A DNA stretch of 64,000 nucleotides from Metopolophium dirhodum (GCF_019925205.1 NC_083568.1:25480393-25544392); one strand, 5' to 3'; positions 35,465 to 47,416 are shown, counted from the stretch's first letter. Notes: generated by a model not told the origin, from the letters alone. Translations and numbers: made by a program.

Positions 35465-36730
35465 CTATGTTATTGTGACATAATGTCCCCACGTTAGATC
35501 AGTTATCGGTGAAACTAATTCTGCAAATTGAGGGATAAATTTTCTAAAAAAATTGCACAAACCTAAGAAACTCCGTGTTTGTTTTATTGTTTTGGGAGTT
35601 GGACAATTTTTTATTGCAACCAGACCTTCGGGATTCGGTTTAATTCTGTCCTGATATACTACTTGCCCGAGTATCTTAAGTTCGAAATATCCGAATTTAC
35701 ACTTGGTAGTTTTTAACTTAAATCCAGATTCTCTTATTCGTTGTAATAATTTCTGTAGTATTATTAATAGGTCATCAAATGTTTTTGCATAATTTATAAT
35801 ATCATCAAAATAGTTAATAGTTCCAACATATAATAATCCGGCGAGAGTTTTTGCTACTGCTTTTGAAAATTGTCGTGGTGAATTTTTATAACCAAATAGA
35901 AACCGTGTCCATTCATACAGCCCGAATGGTGTTATAAATGCTAATTTGTATCTATCTGTTGTTCCTAATAGAATATTCAGAAATCCCTGTTGCATGTTCA
36001 TTATATTAAAAAATGTTGCTCCTTCTAAACAATCGAAAACCGTTTGCATACGAGTTATTGGGAAATTTTGATGTGGTACTTGTTTATTTAATTTTCTATA
36101 ATCGATCACTAATCTATTTGAACTGTCTGCTTTGTTCACTAGAAATACCGGGCTGGTGTATGAGGAAATAGATAGAGTTATTAGACCGGATTTTAATAAT
36201 TCATTAATTTGCCTCTGTAGTTCCTGTTGTTCTGTTAACGCTAATATAAATGGTGGTAAATTAACAGGTTCTGTTGTTGTTGTTGACATAGGTATATCTC
36301 CTACGTCTATCGCCCCTAAGTCCCTTGATTGTTTGGCAAAGCAATCTTTATAATATATATTCAAAATTATTTTTAATTGTGTCTGTTGTAATTGGGTTGG
36401 TTTCGGATTTATGTCAAGTTCGTCCGTGTTTTGTTTGTCAATATATAGTACATTATCATAGTTTAACATTTCATTATCATTTTTCAGATTAGCTAATTTT
36501 AAACTGTTTATATGATGGAATTTTGTTTTTTTATGTGTATCTACTATTTTTTTTTCGTTTTCATTCATTAGTATATTACGATATTCTCTAATATTCGTTC
36601 CGCATACATCGCAAAACATTACTTTTCCCGCCTTAGTCCAGTAAGGATGATTCAAATATTCGTGGGATTTTAATGCCGACTCAGATGTTGACAGATGTTC
36701 ACAATCCTGGCAAAACTGAGTGTACCACAT
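35465..36730 (-). CDS. Pol fragment: C2H2-like fingers plus reverse transcriptase, single frame (right arm)
   Basis: 421 residues. Fingers at C7-C10-H23-H28 and C40-C43-H66-H72. RT blocks: VIDYRKLNKQ (about 207-216), the motif-A position MNM with N245 in place of the catalytic Asp, LFGYKNSPRQF (about 278-288), YFDD at 307-310, and FLGLCNFFRKFIP near 390. Compared with an active Gypsy pol it lacks RNase H and the integrase core, which should follow. The open frame (6 T in the run that is 7 T on the left) does not make it functional, because the motif-A Asp is absent in both copies. Which run length is correct needs read-level evidence. It overlaps no other frame; protease lies upstream in another frame. 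Confidence 0.85.
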   Translation of the reverse strand: MWYTQFCQDCEHLSTSESALKSHEYLNHPYWTKAGKVMFCDVCGTNIREYRNILMNENEKKIVDTHKKTKFHHINSLKLANLKNDNEMLNYDNVLYIDKQNTDELDINPKPTQLQQTQLKIILNIYYKDCFAKQSRDLGAIDVGDIPMSTTTTEPVNLPPFILALTEQQELQRQINELLKSGLITLSISSYTSPVFLVNKADSSNRLVIDYRKLNKQVPHQNFPITRMQTVFDCLEGATFFNIMNMQQGFLNILLGTTDRYKLAFITPFGLYEWTRFLFGYKNSPRQFSKAVAKTLAGLLYVGTINYFDDIINYAKTFDDLLIILQKLLQRIRESGFKLKTTKCKFGYFELKILGQVVYQDRIKPNPEGLVAIKNCPTPKTIKQTRSFLGLCNFFRKFIPQFAELVSPITDLTWGHYVTIT

Positions 36731-36960
36731 AATCGGTGTTTTGTTTACGTCATTATTTTTTATTTCTATGGGACTGTATATGTTACATTTATCTAATGAG
36801 TATTTTTTTTTGTTAAGATAGGATAAACTTAATCGATCGTGACATTCGTCTAAGTACCGGTTTATGTGCTATTTGTATTTTAATTATCGTTGAGCCTATA
36901 ATGTTTAATTTTGAATTATTGGCTGTTTTCAAATCTATATCGTTAATTGGCTTAATATTA

Positions 36961-37209
36961 TCAAGTAATGTCATTTTTTTTATCTATAACTATCACGCTG
37001 GCTCCTGTATCTAACAGTAGTAATGTCGGTTCGTCATTAATTTTTCCTAATATTTCAATTTTATGTTTTATTTGTTCGTTTATTTTGTAGCAACTATATA
37101 TTAAATGATTTATTTCATTAGTTATACTATTGTAATTCCTGATTTTTGGAAATATACCCTTCACAGGCCCAGGTGCCTGCAGGACTTTTATTTTTTTTGG
37201 TTTTAACAA
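36961..37209 (-). pseudogene. Pol fragment: aspartic protease, truncated by homopolymer frameshift (right arm)
   Basis: 82 residues; the active-site LLLLDTGASVI is present, but the frame breaks just after it in an A8 run (A7 on the left). The protease/RT frameshift farther on is shared with the left arm. Confidence 0.75.
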
Positions 37210-38069
37210 TTTCTCTTAATATGTCCCACCTTGCCACATCCATAACACGTTGGGATCGGCCTTGGAGGGTTCCAATGTTGATAGTTTTCATACTGATTTT
37301 GTTGTTGTGTAAATGTATTAAGTATATTTTGACTAATTTGATTGTATGTAAATCTAGAGTTTTGTTGGTTTGGATTAAAATACGGTGAAAAATATTGATT
37401 TGGAAATTGTTGATCATAACCTTCGCTATTATTGTTATTAGCTCCATTGGTATAATTTGGTATATGATTTTGTACCGGTTTTTCCCTTATATCTGTGGTT
37501 AATTGTTGAATGTGTTTTTTTAGAATATTTATCTCTTCATTTAATTTATCCACAGTTAGTTTTCTAACCAGTTTTGCTAATTCGTATCTTTTTAAATTTG
37601 CTGTTATTTTTGTTATGTTTGTGTTGTCTAAAATGTCTATTTTATTGTATATTTCATCTGGTAAACCCCCCAATATTTTCTCGCAAATTTCTTCCTCTAC
37701 CATGTTTGGATTAATTTTATAGCAAAGTTCCATCATATTTATTATAAATTCATTTAAAGTTTCGTTTTTCATTAACTTTCTTTGGTTTAATTGTATTCTA
37801 AGTAATTTATCATTCCCAATATTAGTAAATTTCTCCTTTATTTGTTTTTTAGTCCGTTCCCAGTTTATGTTTGGTGTTTTGGTTTTTATTAATTTAAAAA
37901 ATGTTGATGCCGAGTCTTTTAAATATAATGGTAACAACGTAATTTGTTCTGTTTCGCCCCAGTTATTTATTATTGCAGCTAAGTCAAAATTTTCAATAAA
38001 AGATTCAACGTCCTCTCCCATTTTTCCCGAAAAAGTTTGTGGTTGATGGATCATTATTTTAAATTCCAT
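37203..38069 (-). CDS. Gag polyprotein of Gypsy element (right arm)
   Basis: 288 residues, same length and C-terminal CCHC knuckle as 7964-8830. Substitutions seen include E-to-D and V-to-F around residue 50-55, I-to-M at about 113, V-to-G at about 218 and P-to-L in the Gln/Asn-rich tail. The frame is intact. The few substitutions with no stop fit a recent separation of the two arms. Confidence 0.88.
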   Translation of the reverse strand: MEFKIMIHQPQTFSGKMGEDVESFIENFDLAAIINNWGETEQITLLPLYLKDSASTFFKLIKTKTPNINWERTKKQIKEKFTNIGNDKLLRIQLNQRKLMKNETLNEFIINMMELCYKINPNMVEEEICEKILGGLPDEIYNKIDILDNTNITKITANLKRYELAKLVRKLTVDKLNEEINILKKHIQQLTTDIREKPVQNHIPNYTNGANNNNSEGYDQQFPNQYFSPYFNPNQQNSRFTYNQISQNILNTFTQQQNQYENYQHWNPPRPIPTCYGCGKVGHIKRNC

Positions 38070-38309
38070 TATTTATCTACCACTATTAATAAAAAAAAAA
38101 CTCGTTCTAAATAGATTAACTATGGTTAACTTTCCTAACCTATTTTTTGTGTATGTTTAAATTTTAAACAATTCGTTATATTCTAACATATATACTAATA
38201 TATTGTTACCTTAATACTTAAAATCTATGCTTAATATTATCACTCAAAACTCGTTATTTCAAACTTTTCTGGTTTATAATTAAATTTATTTATTTCACAT
38301 TCGTTTATC

Positions 38310-38822
38310 TTTCTTAAAACTTAAAATTTCTCTTATAACCTATAGTCAGTATTAATCACTTACACTATCTTTATTCAAAACTGTATTTCACTTATAATAA
38401 TTATTTCCTTTAAATTCAATGATCTCTCTTAAAACTTAAAATTTCTATTATAACCTATAGTCAGTATTAATCGCTTAAAATTCCTTTATTCAAAACTTTA
38501 TCTCACTTAAAATTATATTTATTCTTTAAATTTAATTGTCTCTCTTAAAACTTAAAATTCCTATTAAAACCTATTGTCAGTATTAATCACTTACACTATC
38601 TTTATTCAAAACTGTATTTCACTTATAATAATTATTTCCTTTAAATTCAATTATCTCTCTTAAAACTTAAATATTCTCTTATAACCTATAATCGGTATTA
38701 ATCGCTTATAATTCCTTCGTTCAAAACTTTATCTCACTTAAAATTAAATTTTTTCTTTAAATTCAATTGTCTCTCTTAAAACTTAAAATTCCTCTTAAAA
38801 CCTATAGGCAGTATTAATTACA
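38310..38822 (-). repeat. Leader tandem repeat, right-arm copy
   Basis: Mirror of 7215-7735, again about 115-bp units with two alternating types; a few units differ in sequence from the left arm. Confidence 0.75.
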
Positions 38823-38952
38823 TAAATTTTTCCTAAAGAAAAAAAAAATATTTTTTAAACTTCTTAAAATTATAAATTTATTAAAACTGAAACAAAATCC
38901 TAGGAACCAAATATAACTGTTATTATTACAGGCTTCGGCGCCTCCACCAATA

Positions 38953-39405
38953 TGTAACGTGGTCGGGGGAACGACCAGTTAAATATAAGATATCCAGGGA
39001 GAATCGTAGGATCCTATAGATATAAATACCGTAGCCAGGGGCAGATATGTAGATATCAGGATCTTAAATATATTTAAATTACTAGGATTCCTTTTCAGTT
39101 ATAATTATGTTTTATTGTCTACTAAACACTTACAAATATTAATACTCACAAATATATCAACTATGTTCTATTATACTATGTAACTGTATCGTAGTCATAC
39201 GGTGTCCGGTAATCGTAGTGTGTATTGAGGTCTAAGGTGCACACCGAACTAACTTACTAATACATTGTGTTTGTTGGCCATGGGCCTTACAATTATGTGT
39301 GTGTTTTAATATTAATGTATCGGTCAGCAGTTAATCGTACATACGGTAGAGTTCGTATTATATGCATAGGTGTCATGTAACATATTTATATTTATAATTG
39401 TTACA
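38953..39405 (-). repeat. 5' LTR, Gypsy element (right arm)
   Basis: 453 bp; primer-binding-site mirror at 38937-38949. Confidence 0.92.
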
Positions 39406-39587
39406 AAGAGAACACCTCAAACGTACGTTTTATTTTTGGGGTTTTACGGGATATACCTATAGGAAATTTTCTTCAAATTTTCACATTTCACTATCTGATA
39501 TTGTGATATTATTTGTACCTAGGTTAAGTTTCTGTTTTAGAATCGATCGATATGTTACCTAGGTATATCACATTCTTTAATTTAAAT

Positions 39588-40345
39588 TCTGGTAGTCGAG
39601 TATTGGACAAGTACCTACGTAACTTATAATTCGTATCGTAATTTAATTACTAAAGAAATATAATTTCTCCAACAGTGTCTAGGGCCACCGGCAGCAGAAT
39701 GCATTACAGAATGTCTATAAACTTGTGGTCTAGTATATGGTTAAAATTTGCATGCGACCAACAACTGGGGGCTTGTTCTGAAAAAATTTAAATGATCTAA
39801 TAAGGTTCATCTCATTATTTGAATTAATTTAAATTTAAGTGATTGTTGTGTTAATCAATTTTTTTATTTATTTCATTCAACACACTCGTCTCAGTTTTCA
39901 AGTACCTCTAGATTTCTCACAAAATTCATATCGATCATCTCACAGCTTTCATATTCAAAACCAAAAAAATATGTATATTTATCTTATTTCAATCTTTTTC
40001 ATCGAACACCATTATATATTACAGATCATAAAGATACTAGTATTGTATACTAGATAAGTTTCAATTAGCGAGATGTAGAGAGAGAGATGGAGATGGAGCG
40101 AGATGTAGACGGATGAAGATAGCTGCAGTACAGCTAGGTTTCACTGGAAGATTCGATGTTTATGCGTAAGTTTGTTTTTATATTATTTTGGTCTTACATT
40201 TACTTTTTATACTTGAATTAAATATTTATTGTCGCGGAAAATCTGTTGACTAAGTAACGTAGAAGCATATACGTTTACTACTGCCTACCAAAGGTGCAAT
40301 GTATAATAATAATAAATTATACGCCAGTCCGAACAATCCAAACGC
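39588..40345 (+). repeat. Repeat-family unit A, mirror copy
   Basis: Mirror of 5690-6460; donor GTAAGTTTG at 40166. Confidence 0.55.
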
Positions 40346-40792
40346 TGTCTTACTCGTATTCGAGTTCTAGTTGATAACTGACTTGTGAATAAATTTAATT
40401 TTTGTTAGGTATAAAAATAAAACTAATAAATCCTTGAATACAACATTTAAAAATACAAACTCTGTGTAATAAAAATTAATATTAGGTATTTATTGGTAGG
40501 TTTATATAATATCTGTAGACTGTAACGCATAGGTAATTAGAATATTGTAGAACATTTTACTGCATAAGATGCGTGTTATTTCAGAAATGGTATTCGTCAG
40601 CGAACATTTTCAAACTGGGAATAATATATCATAAGCAGATTGAAATGTGTGAACGTTTCAGTGTTTCGAAGACTAAGTTTCGTAGCAGATTTTGATTCCA
40701 CCACGGGGTATGTATTTTCTTATTTCTCAGTAGGTTTTTTTTTATTATAGTTAATTGATCAGGGGATGTATTGCCCGAAAATTTTCAATATT

Positions 40793-41834
40793 TGTATTTT
40801 AACTATACTGGTATAACACTATTCGGGCTATCAATAAAGTCGTGTTCAAAATTAGAAAATTGGTGAGGTATGATATTTTTTTAAGCAATTCTTTAGAGTA
40901 GGGAATTCGCTCAATGATATTTAAATATTTTCACCGATAATCAAGTACGATGACTTGTAGGTAACTAGAGACTGAGTGAATAGGAATTAGGAGGTGTGTG
41001 ATATGATGAAGATAAGGAAATGGGTCAACAGGATTTCAAAATGTTTGGTGTATGAAAGGGAAAGATGAAAAAGAAAAGTAAGGTTAGGGTAGGTAAGTGG
41101 AGTGAGAGTAGCAGATATGAGAATAATAAGTAAGGTGTTAAGGTACAAAGGAGATAGAATAAGAAATTAATTAATTAAGGGTAGTGTAGGGTAGTGTACA
41201 TATTGTAGTGAGAACAAGAGAGAATAGGTTTAGGTGGTTCGTCACTGTATGATAAGAGATAGTGAGAGTGGCTATAGAAGTTAATTTAACGGAGAAATGA
41301 TGGGCGAGAAGACTGAAGAAGAGATGGATAGACAGAATACCGATCATATGGAGGTGTGGAATGAGAGTGGCTGAACCTGTATATAGCTGTGAGAGACGGG
41401 GGAAGAAAAACTGTAAAGGTAGAATAGTTATGTTAACAATGCCGAATACGTAGGAAAAGATCTTGAATTGCAAAGGCCCTATTGACTCTTTGGCTTCAAC
41501 TAACCATAGGTTTACCTAACTAACCTTCTTATGACTCATTAGGACACTTTGAATAAAAAGATCCTGAGTTGCAACCTGCAAACTTAAGTGTTTGATTATC
41601 AAGTTGATCCTTTGATTGTTGACACCTTAATCCATGCTATGGATGAAGCCCATAGATAATAAAGATATGGATCATATAGTCCACAGGGGAAAGCAATTGA
41701 AGCTCCTTTATATTGATAGTCGATGGTCGATACTCGATTTAAGTATACTTTATTTGGCCTCAATTTATTGTTCCCCTCAAAGACCGCTGATAAGACCATG
41801 TTATGATGGAGCCATACCCAGCTCACTCGTGTAA
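40793..41834 (-). repeat. Dispersed repeat, copy 2 (mirror), with LINE scrap at 41226-41425
   Basis: Mirror of 4199-5240. The + strand frames RFRWFVTV and KKRWIDRI are easier to read in this orientation. Confidence 0.7.
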
Positions 41835-41852
41835 ACTTGTTGGCGGTTGGGA

Positions 41853-41973
41853 TGTCAGCGCACTATTTGTTTTCCATCTTTGACCCACGTGTAGCATACC
41901 AAATATACGATTAAGAAAACACTAAAATGATTGGGTCAGAGAGAGAAATAAATAGTGCGCTAAAAATCTGACA
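41853..41973. repeat. 121-bp small inverted-repeat element (mirror)
   Basis: Mirror of 4060-4180, same length. Confidence 0.5.
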
Positions 41974-42031
41974 TTCTCTTAGTGCTATCAAGTTGAAGAA
42001 GCAGTTGATTGTTGACAATTTGACATTTGAA

Positions 42032-42829
42032 GAGCGAATGTGTCAAACGTTCTATGTGCCAAAAACCAAAATGTTCAGGAAACACAAAAAACAATACAAC
42101 ATTCAATATAATATATTATAATATTGTGTAAAAATATATGTTATATATTTACATAACATTTATAGCCTAGTTAAGTTCAATTATTATAATTATCATTTAA
42201 TATTAGTTAAAATTAAACATTTGCTAATGACAGTTCCAAGTGCCAAATAATATAATATTAAAACTCTAAGTGCCAAATGGTGTGATTATTGTTCCAAGTA
42301 ACAATATTTTTTTGGAAATAACAGAGAATTATTCTTTATTATATTAATATAACAAAATTACGACTTTAACGTAAAATAAACATATTTTCTTCATTAGGTC
42401 ATTGAAAATTTAAGAAACATTATCTTTTTAAGTATCACATATTGATAAATAAAATAACAAACTGAATAAAAATTTAAAAAAAACTCTTGATTAAACTTTA
42501 TATCGACTTGATACATTTTAGAACGTAAAATAAACATATTTCCTTCACTTCAGAATATAACAAATAATAGACATAATAAATTAACAAATCTAATTGAAAT
42601 TTATGGGCACATAGAACATATTATGGCACAAGGTACATAGAACGCACATGTGACAATAGGCATACCACATGGAACGGACGCCATCTAAGAACGCAATTTT
42701 GAACTAGTAATAAATCGAATTGGCACTTGGAACCCATACAGGATTATTGCCTTTGGCACATAGAACATAAATCAGACATAAAACAATTTTTCATTTTTTT
42801 GGCACATAGAACGTTTGACACATTTGCTC
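42032..42829. mobile_element. 798-bp TIR element (mirror)
   Basis: Mirror of 3204-4001, same length and terminal repeats. Confidence 0.7.
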
Positions 42830-42887
42830 TTGTTAAATTTTAACATTAACTGTGGTAGGTATTATGATTGGAAGTAAAAGTAATTAG

Positions 42888-45800
42888 CAGGGCTGTGAAT
42901 TTAATGCAATGAGAAAGTGTTAAATATTTGCCTGCATGTATGCACTAAAAACAGGCAAATATATGCACTGAAATATTAAAAAATATGCACTTAAAATTCA
43001 AAAAAATACGTTTTTATTAAAATTTTTTTAAATTAATAAATTATAATACAAATTGGTTTTCAAAAAAAATTCTTTATTTACACACTTGGTAGGTAGGTAT
43101 GTAGGTAGGTAACGGATGAACCGAAAATATAAAAACATTTTAAGAAAATAAGAATAAATACGAAGAAATCATGAAAACATGCAATTATATTAACTAACCC
43201 AAAAAAACGCATATTGGTAACGGTGTTGTAATAATAGGGATCTCCCAAAAAAAATACGTACTAATAGTTCAAACAAATCATAAAAGCCAACCGTAATAAA
43301 TTTTAATTCATGAAAAAGTATATTAAAAAGCATTATTATTATTATTATAAATGAAACAAAACTATGAACTATGGACCGTGACATAATATAGGTATTTCTA
43401 TATTTTTAGCTCCATAATTTCTGTTAAAATATTAGGAAAATGTATTAAGTACCGTAAAAGTGCTAAATTTGAGCTATTACTTAAAATATGATATTCATAA
43501 CAAATTATCATAGAAGGTTAGGTACTGTTATTCCACATACTTATTAGAGTTTAATTTAACTACAACATTCTAGTAGAGTCTGATAAAATTTGGTTCCACG
43601 ACTTTGATCATACAAACTTTATATACTAAACTATGGGTCTGAAATTTAGTTTATATAGATCTAAATAATCCAAAACATAAATAGCTTCAAAATATAAAAA
43701 TAAAGTGTCTTGTATTGTAGTAGGTAGGTAACTTTCAAAAAAAAACTAAAAAAAATCATACTTGAAATCTATGTAGGTATAATATACGTATATTGTAATA
43801 AATGTTCAAATGTTTACTATAGTACATTATAAAAAATTAACTTAAGTTCAATATAATACATTATAACAGGTGTTCAAATAAACATTTCATACCAAAAATT
43901 TTGTTAATTCACACAGTCTCTCTTCAATTTTAAATTTTTCTTCAAATTATCAGCAAAATATATATGTTTAGTAAATTGGAAGACTTGATTAAGTAATTAA
44001 TCATTTATCTAAAAGAGATGTGCCGGGTCGCCACATTACTATATCGAGGGGCCATGGTGCAAGTGTCGTCCATAAATATCATAACATATATTGTATTAGT
44101 TACAAACTCTTGAATTAAGAGTTATGTTTGAGGATTTAATTAATTTCCTAAAAGGAAATGACTCAAGGTTGCCTCAGTAAGTTTAGGAAATATAGAAGGT
44201 TCTTATATCATATAGTAGTTTTATCAAAGTATGATTGGGTTAGCCACAGTCTTGTGTAAATTATATTGTCTTATGTTTTCCCAATCTAATAATACAAAAT
44301 ACCGAAAATTAATGAAATCACAAATATTAGTACAATAGAGAGACTGTGCATTGATTTACAAATTTGTCTTAAATTTACTTTTTGCATAGAGAATAATAAT
44401 ATGAAGGTGGGCTGGGCTTAGATGCTGATAAATCATCAATAGAGACTCGTTGATCGCTTTTATGTGCTTCAAATTGTTTACACGTAGGGTTTTAAAAATT
44501 CATGAAATTTATTTTTGTGAAATATTTTATTTTAATGAAAAATTAAATAAAATATTTTTTTTTTTAATTGTAGTAAGAAATACAGTTAATTTTTACTTAG
44601 TAAGGTGGATATTTATTGCCTTTGTGTATAAGTATAATATACCTATATGGCTATACAATATGAATCTTAATGTATACATATAAGTATATAACATATAAGA
44701 TATAAAATATTAAAATATATATACATTTATTATAATGTAATGTATATGAAATATGAATATATTGATATAATGATTATGATATATCAATATCAGTATATCA
44801 CTTAAAGTATGGTTTTTTGAGTTCAAATAAAAAACAAATTCATGAAATATAATAATTGGTATTATATTTATAAATAATAAATAATAATTATAAAACTTTA
44901 AAAATATTAACAAAAATAAACCTCTCTTTGGCAACTGTGTATGATTTAAAAATTAAAATAATAAATATAAAATTAAAATAAAACCTATAGTATATTAGAT
45001 ATAAATCAAAATATATAATAAAATAGGTATAAAACTAAAAGTTAATATTTTTGAGATTTAAAATTTTATTTTTAATTCGGATGATACCTCATTAAAAAAA
45101 CTATCTATACCAGATCTTGATCCTTCATCATTTGAATCAATTTAATCTGTTTCTATTTCCAAATCACTAATTGAGTTTTTTTTTTGTAATTCTGCTAATT
45201 CATGATCAAAATTTTCTATATCTGGAGTTGGATCATTTACAAGTAAATCATTTATGACATTAAACCTATGACATTAATTTTTAATCCTTAAAATCACAAA
45301 ATTAAATTCTATTTATCCATCATTTAGTAAACTAATATTTTGTAATTTGTATTAAAATATTATTAATTATGGTATAGTCTGTAGGCAGTAATTTTTTCCA
45401 TAGTAATCAGAGGTAGGTTAGAAGGTACCTATGGATGTATGATGTGAATAATGGATATCATATAATTATTTTAATTGATAATATAATAAATTATATTCAT
45501 AGTTCAAAATATGCATTAAATAATAATTTAATATTTAAGTATATAAATATGTAACTTACCATGAGAAGATTTTTTCATTTGTAAAATGTTGCTTTTTACA
45601 GCCATAGGACACTTAACACAACTTCTAATGTGCTTTTTTTGACGAGTTGCATTAAAACAGTTCCCCAATTGCAATAATTGCAAATGTTTTTTGTAACTTT
45701 TTTTGTTTCCTTCATTCATTGTCACTTGACGAAAACATTTGTGGATTAAACTTTTAACTTTACTCGATTACCCATATTAAGTTATAAATTATAATATATT

Positions 45801-46031
45801 ATATAACTATTAACTCATAAATTATAATAGATAATTTATTAACACGTTAATCGTAATAACTTTATATATTTATACCTTATACGTTTTGTAACGCTAACGT
45901 CGCTACTAGCTAGCACAAACACACACAAGTTATAAATACTGAAATACCCAATGGCCAATGATTGAAACAGTGCGCCGATGCTCGACAAACTGTTCTTTAT
46001 TAAATAAGAATATTGTTTACGATATCATAAA
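42888..46031 (-). mobile_element. hAT-like relic (mirror)
   Basis: Mirror of 1-3145, beginning CAGGGCTGTGAATTT at 42888. The BED-like fragment is 45528-45725 on the minus strand. The far end of the element is not visible beyond 46031. Confidence 0.35.
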
Positions 46032-46310
46032 ATTTATTGTACAATGTTTTTAAAATAAATTATTTACAATTATTAGGGATTTGTTTAATCCGGGCCGCAC
46101 GGTTGACTTAAGTAAGTAGATCGTGTCGGGCGGTATCGGGCCTAAGGAGGCGCGATTTAAATTTAACAATATTAAGGGCATAAATCAATAGTAGATTATA
46201 TAAATATAATGGGAAATGAAATCTGACTACCTAGTTATGAACTTGGACAAGTCAATGTTAGGTCGAGAGATTCGGGGCGAACACCTAGACAGGCACGCTG
46301 GATTTGTAAT

Positions 46311-46326
46311 GGTCCTGAAAAGGACC
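46311..46326 (-). promoter_or_regulatory. Histone mRNA 3' stem-loop 1
   Basis: Minus strand GGTCCTTTTCAGGACC: a 6-bp stem with TTTC loop, fitting the metazoan replication-dependent histone processing hairpin. The expected coding sequence upstream (higher coordinates) is absent. Confidence 0.85.
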
Positions 46327-46897
46327 TTTTTGTAGTCGCAATGGTAGATCGACTGTGAACGGTAGCGGAGGAGAACCGCGTGTAAAGCCGCTGGTAATCA
46401 CTCACTACTGCCGTAGGATAGTTTCTTGGCTCGCCGGCGATGTGCGTTAACCGTCTCCGTCGTGTGAATACTACTTCTTGATTCGCTGGTACTACTTATT
46501 TTCCGTCGGGTTGTATTTCCGAATATGACTGCTGCTGGTCGTCCGTCACAATAATTATCCTGTGTTGTATCTACTGCTCTTCGTTTCGCCTTCGCTGGAT
46601 CGCCTGTCTTCCGCTGCTTATGATTCTAATCGCTCCTGGTTGTTGTCTTCCTCTTTCCCGCTACTGTGTTGGTGTGTAGTGTTGTGTTAAAAGGTGGAAG
46701 AAGACTGATGATTTTGTGCATTGCATTTCATTGAAAGGGATGGCTATGCCGTTTACTATTCCAGGCTTATGCCTCTACTAGTGGATGGAAATTAAGAAGA
46801 AATGGTTAGACTTATTGGTCTGCCCAAGAGAGTGGGTAGGGTTTCAATTTACGTTTAGTATTTGTGGGAGGGTGTGTTTTACCTAGAGATGATTTTG

Positions 46898-46939
46898 TCC
46901 TCCGGTCGACTTGCGGGCGGTTTGCTTGGTACGTGCCAT
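46898..46939 (-). pseudogene. H3: Histone H3 N-terminal fragment
   Basis: Reading minus from 46939: ATGGCACGTACCAAGCAAAC and on, encoding MARTKQTARKSTGG, the universal H3 tail up to residue 13 after Met. The sequence then switches abruptly to ACAAAATCATCTC, a copy of the locus's own 5'-leader. The core histone fold is entirely missing. A proper histone-type promoter lies about 150 bp upstream, so a transcript could start, but no H3 protein could be made. Confidence 0.92.
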
Positions 46940-47084
46940 CTTGTAACCGTTTGATAGTCAATACAAAACTTCAGAGAGCAAATGAACAATGATACACAAT
47001 GGGGAGGGGTGGCTATGCCGTTTACTATTCCAGGCTTGTGCCTCTACTAGTGGATGGAGATGATTTTGTATGAGCGTGCACCCG

Positions 47085-47092
47085 TATATATA
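47085..47092 (-). promoter_or_regulatory. TATA box of the H3 relic
   Basis: Minus strand GGGTATATATACGGG about 150 bp upstream of the H3 ATG, followed about 20 bp later by a CACGCTCATACAAAATC leader start. CCAATCA boxes lie 80-270 bp farther upstream, typical of histone promoters. Confidence 0.6.
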
Positions 47093-47400
47093 CCCGTCGC
47101 CGTACCGACTAGTAAACCTGGAAGAAGACTGATGATTTTGAATGAGCGTGCACCTACTAGTTAACCTGTATGCTGATTGGTGTGTTTACAGTCGGCACGG
47201 TTTCTTTTGTAATTTAACCGGAATTTATTTTACAAAGGTCAAAATGGTATCAACGTAATCGGTGTCATCTCTTCTATTCATAGATATCCTTTTCTTGTCT
47301 GTACTTAAAATATATATTTAGAAATCAGCCTTTAAGCGTCGCCTATTTCTGATTGGTCGGGCGTTAGGTCTGTGGCTATATTGTATATGTCAAATGTGGT

Positions 47401-47416
47401 GGCCCTGAGAAGGGCC
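47401..47416 (-). promoter_or_regulatory. Histone mRNA 3' stem-loop 2
   Basis: Minus strand GGCCCTTCTCAGGGCC, a 6-bp stem with TCTC loop, preceded by an A-rich stretch as usual. It would end a second histone gene lying above 47416, but no histone coding sequence is there. Confidence 0.82.

Larger units (their letters stand above)
33616..39405 (-). mobile_element. Ty3/Gypsy-type LTR retrotransposon, right-arm copy
   Basis: Same element and same insertion site as 6629-12446, with AAGA (complement of TCTT) at 33612-33615 and 39406-39409. The 5' LTR is 38953-39405 (453 bp) and the 3' LTR 33616-34072 (457 bp, because CCTA is duplicated near 33747). Gag is intact, protease is shortened by an A8 run, and RT is a single open frame here. 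Like the left copy it lacks RNase H, the integrase core and an envelope gene. Confidence 0.93.
29096..46031 (-). repeat. Right arm of giant inverted repeat
   Basis: Reverse complement of 1-16957 (16936 bp). All left-arm elements recur in mirror order, including the Gypsy insertion with the same target duplication. The inner edge at 29096 abuts a 93-bp direct copy of spacer sequence (29001-29093), separated by two bases. The outer edge at 46031 is followed by histone-locus remnants; whether identity continues cannot be seen, because the left partner lies outside the window. Confidence 0.95.

Noticed and set aside
35465..36730. Active retrotransposon polymerase
   Set aside because: Open frame, but the motif-A Asp is Asn, and RNase H and integrase core are missing.
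46898..46939. Functional histone H3 gene
   Set aside because: Only 14 codons remain; the histone fold is absent.
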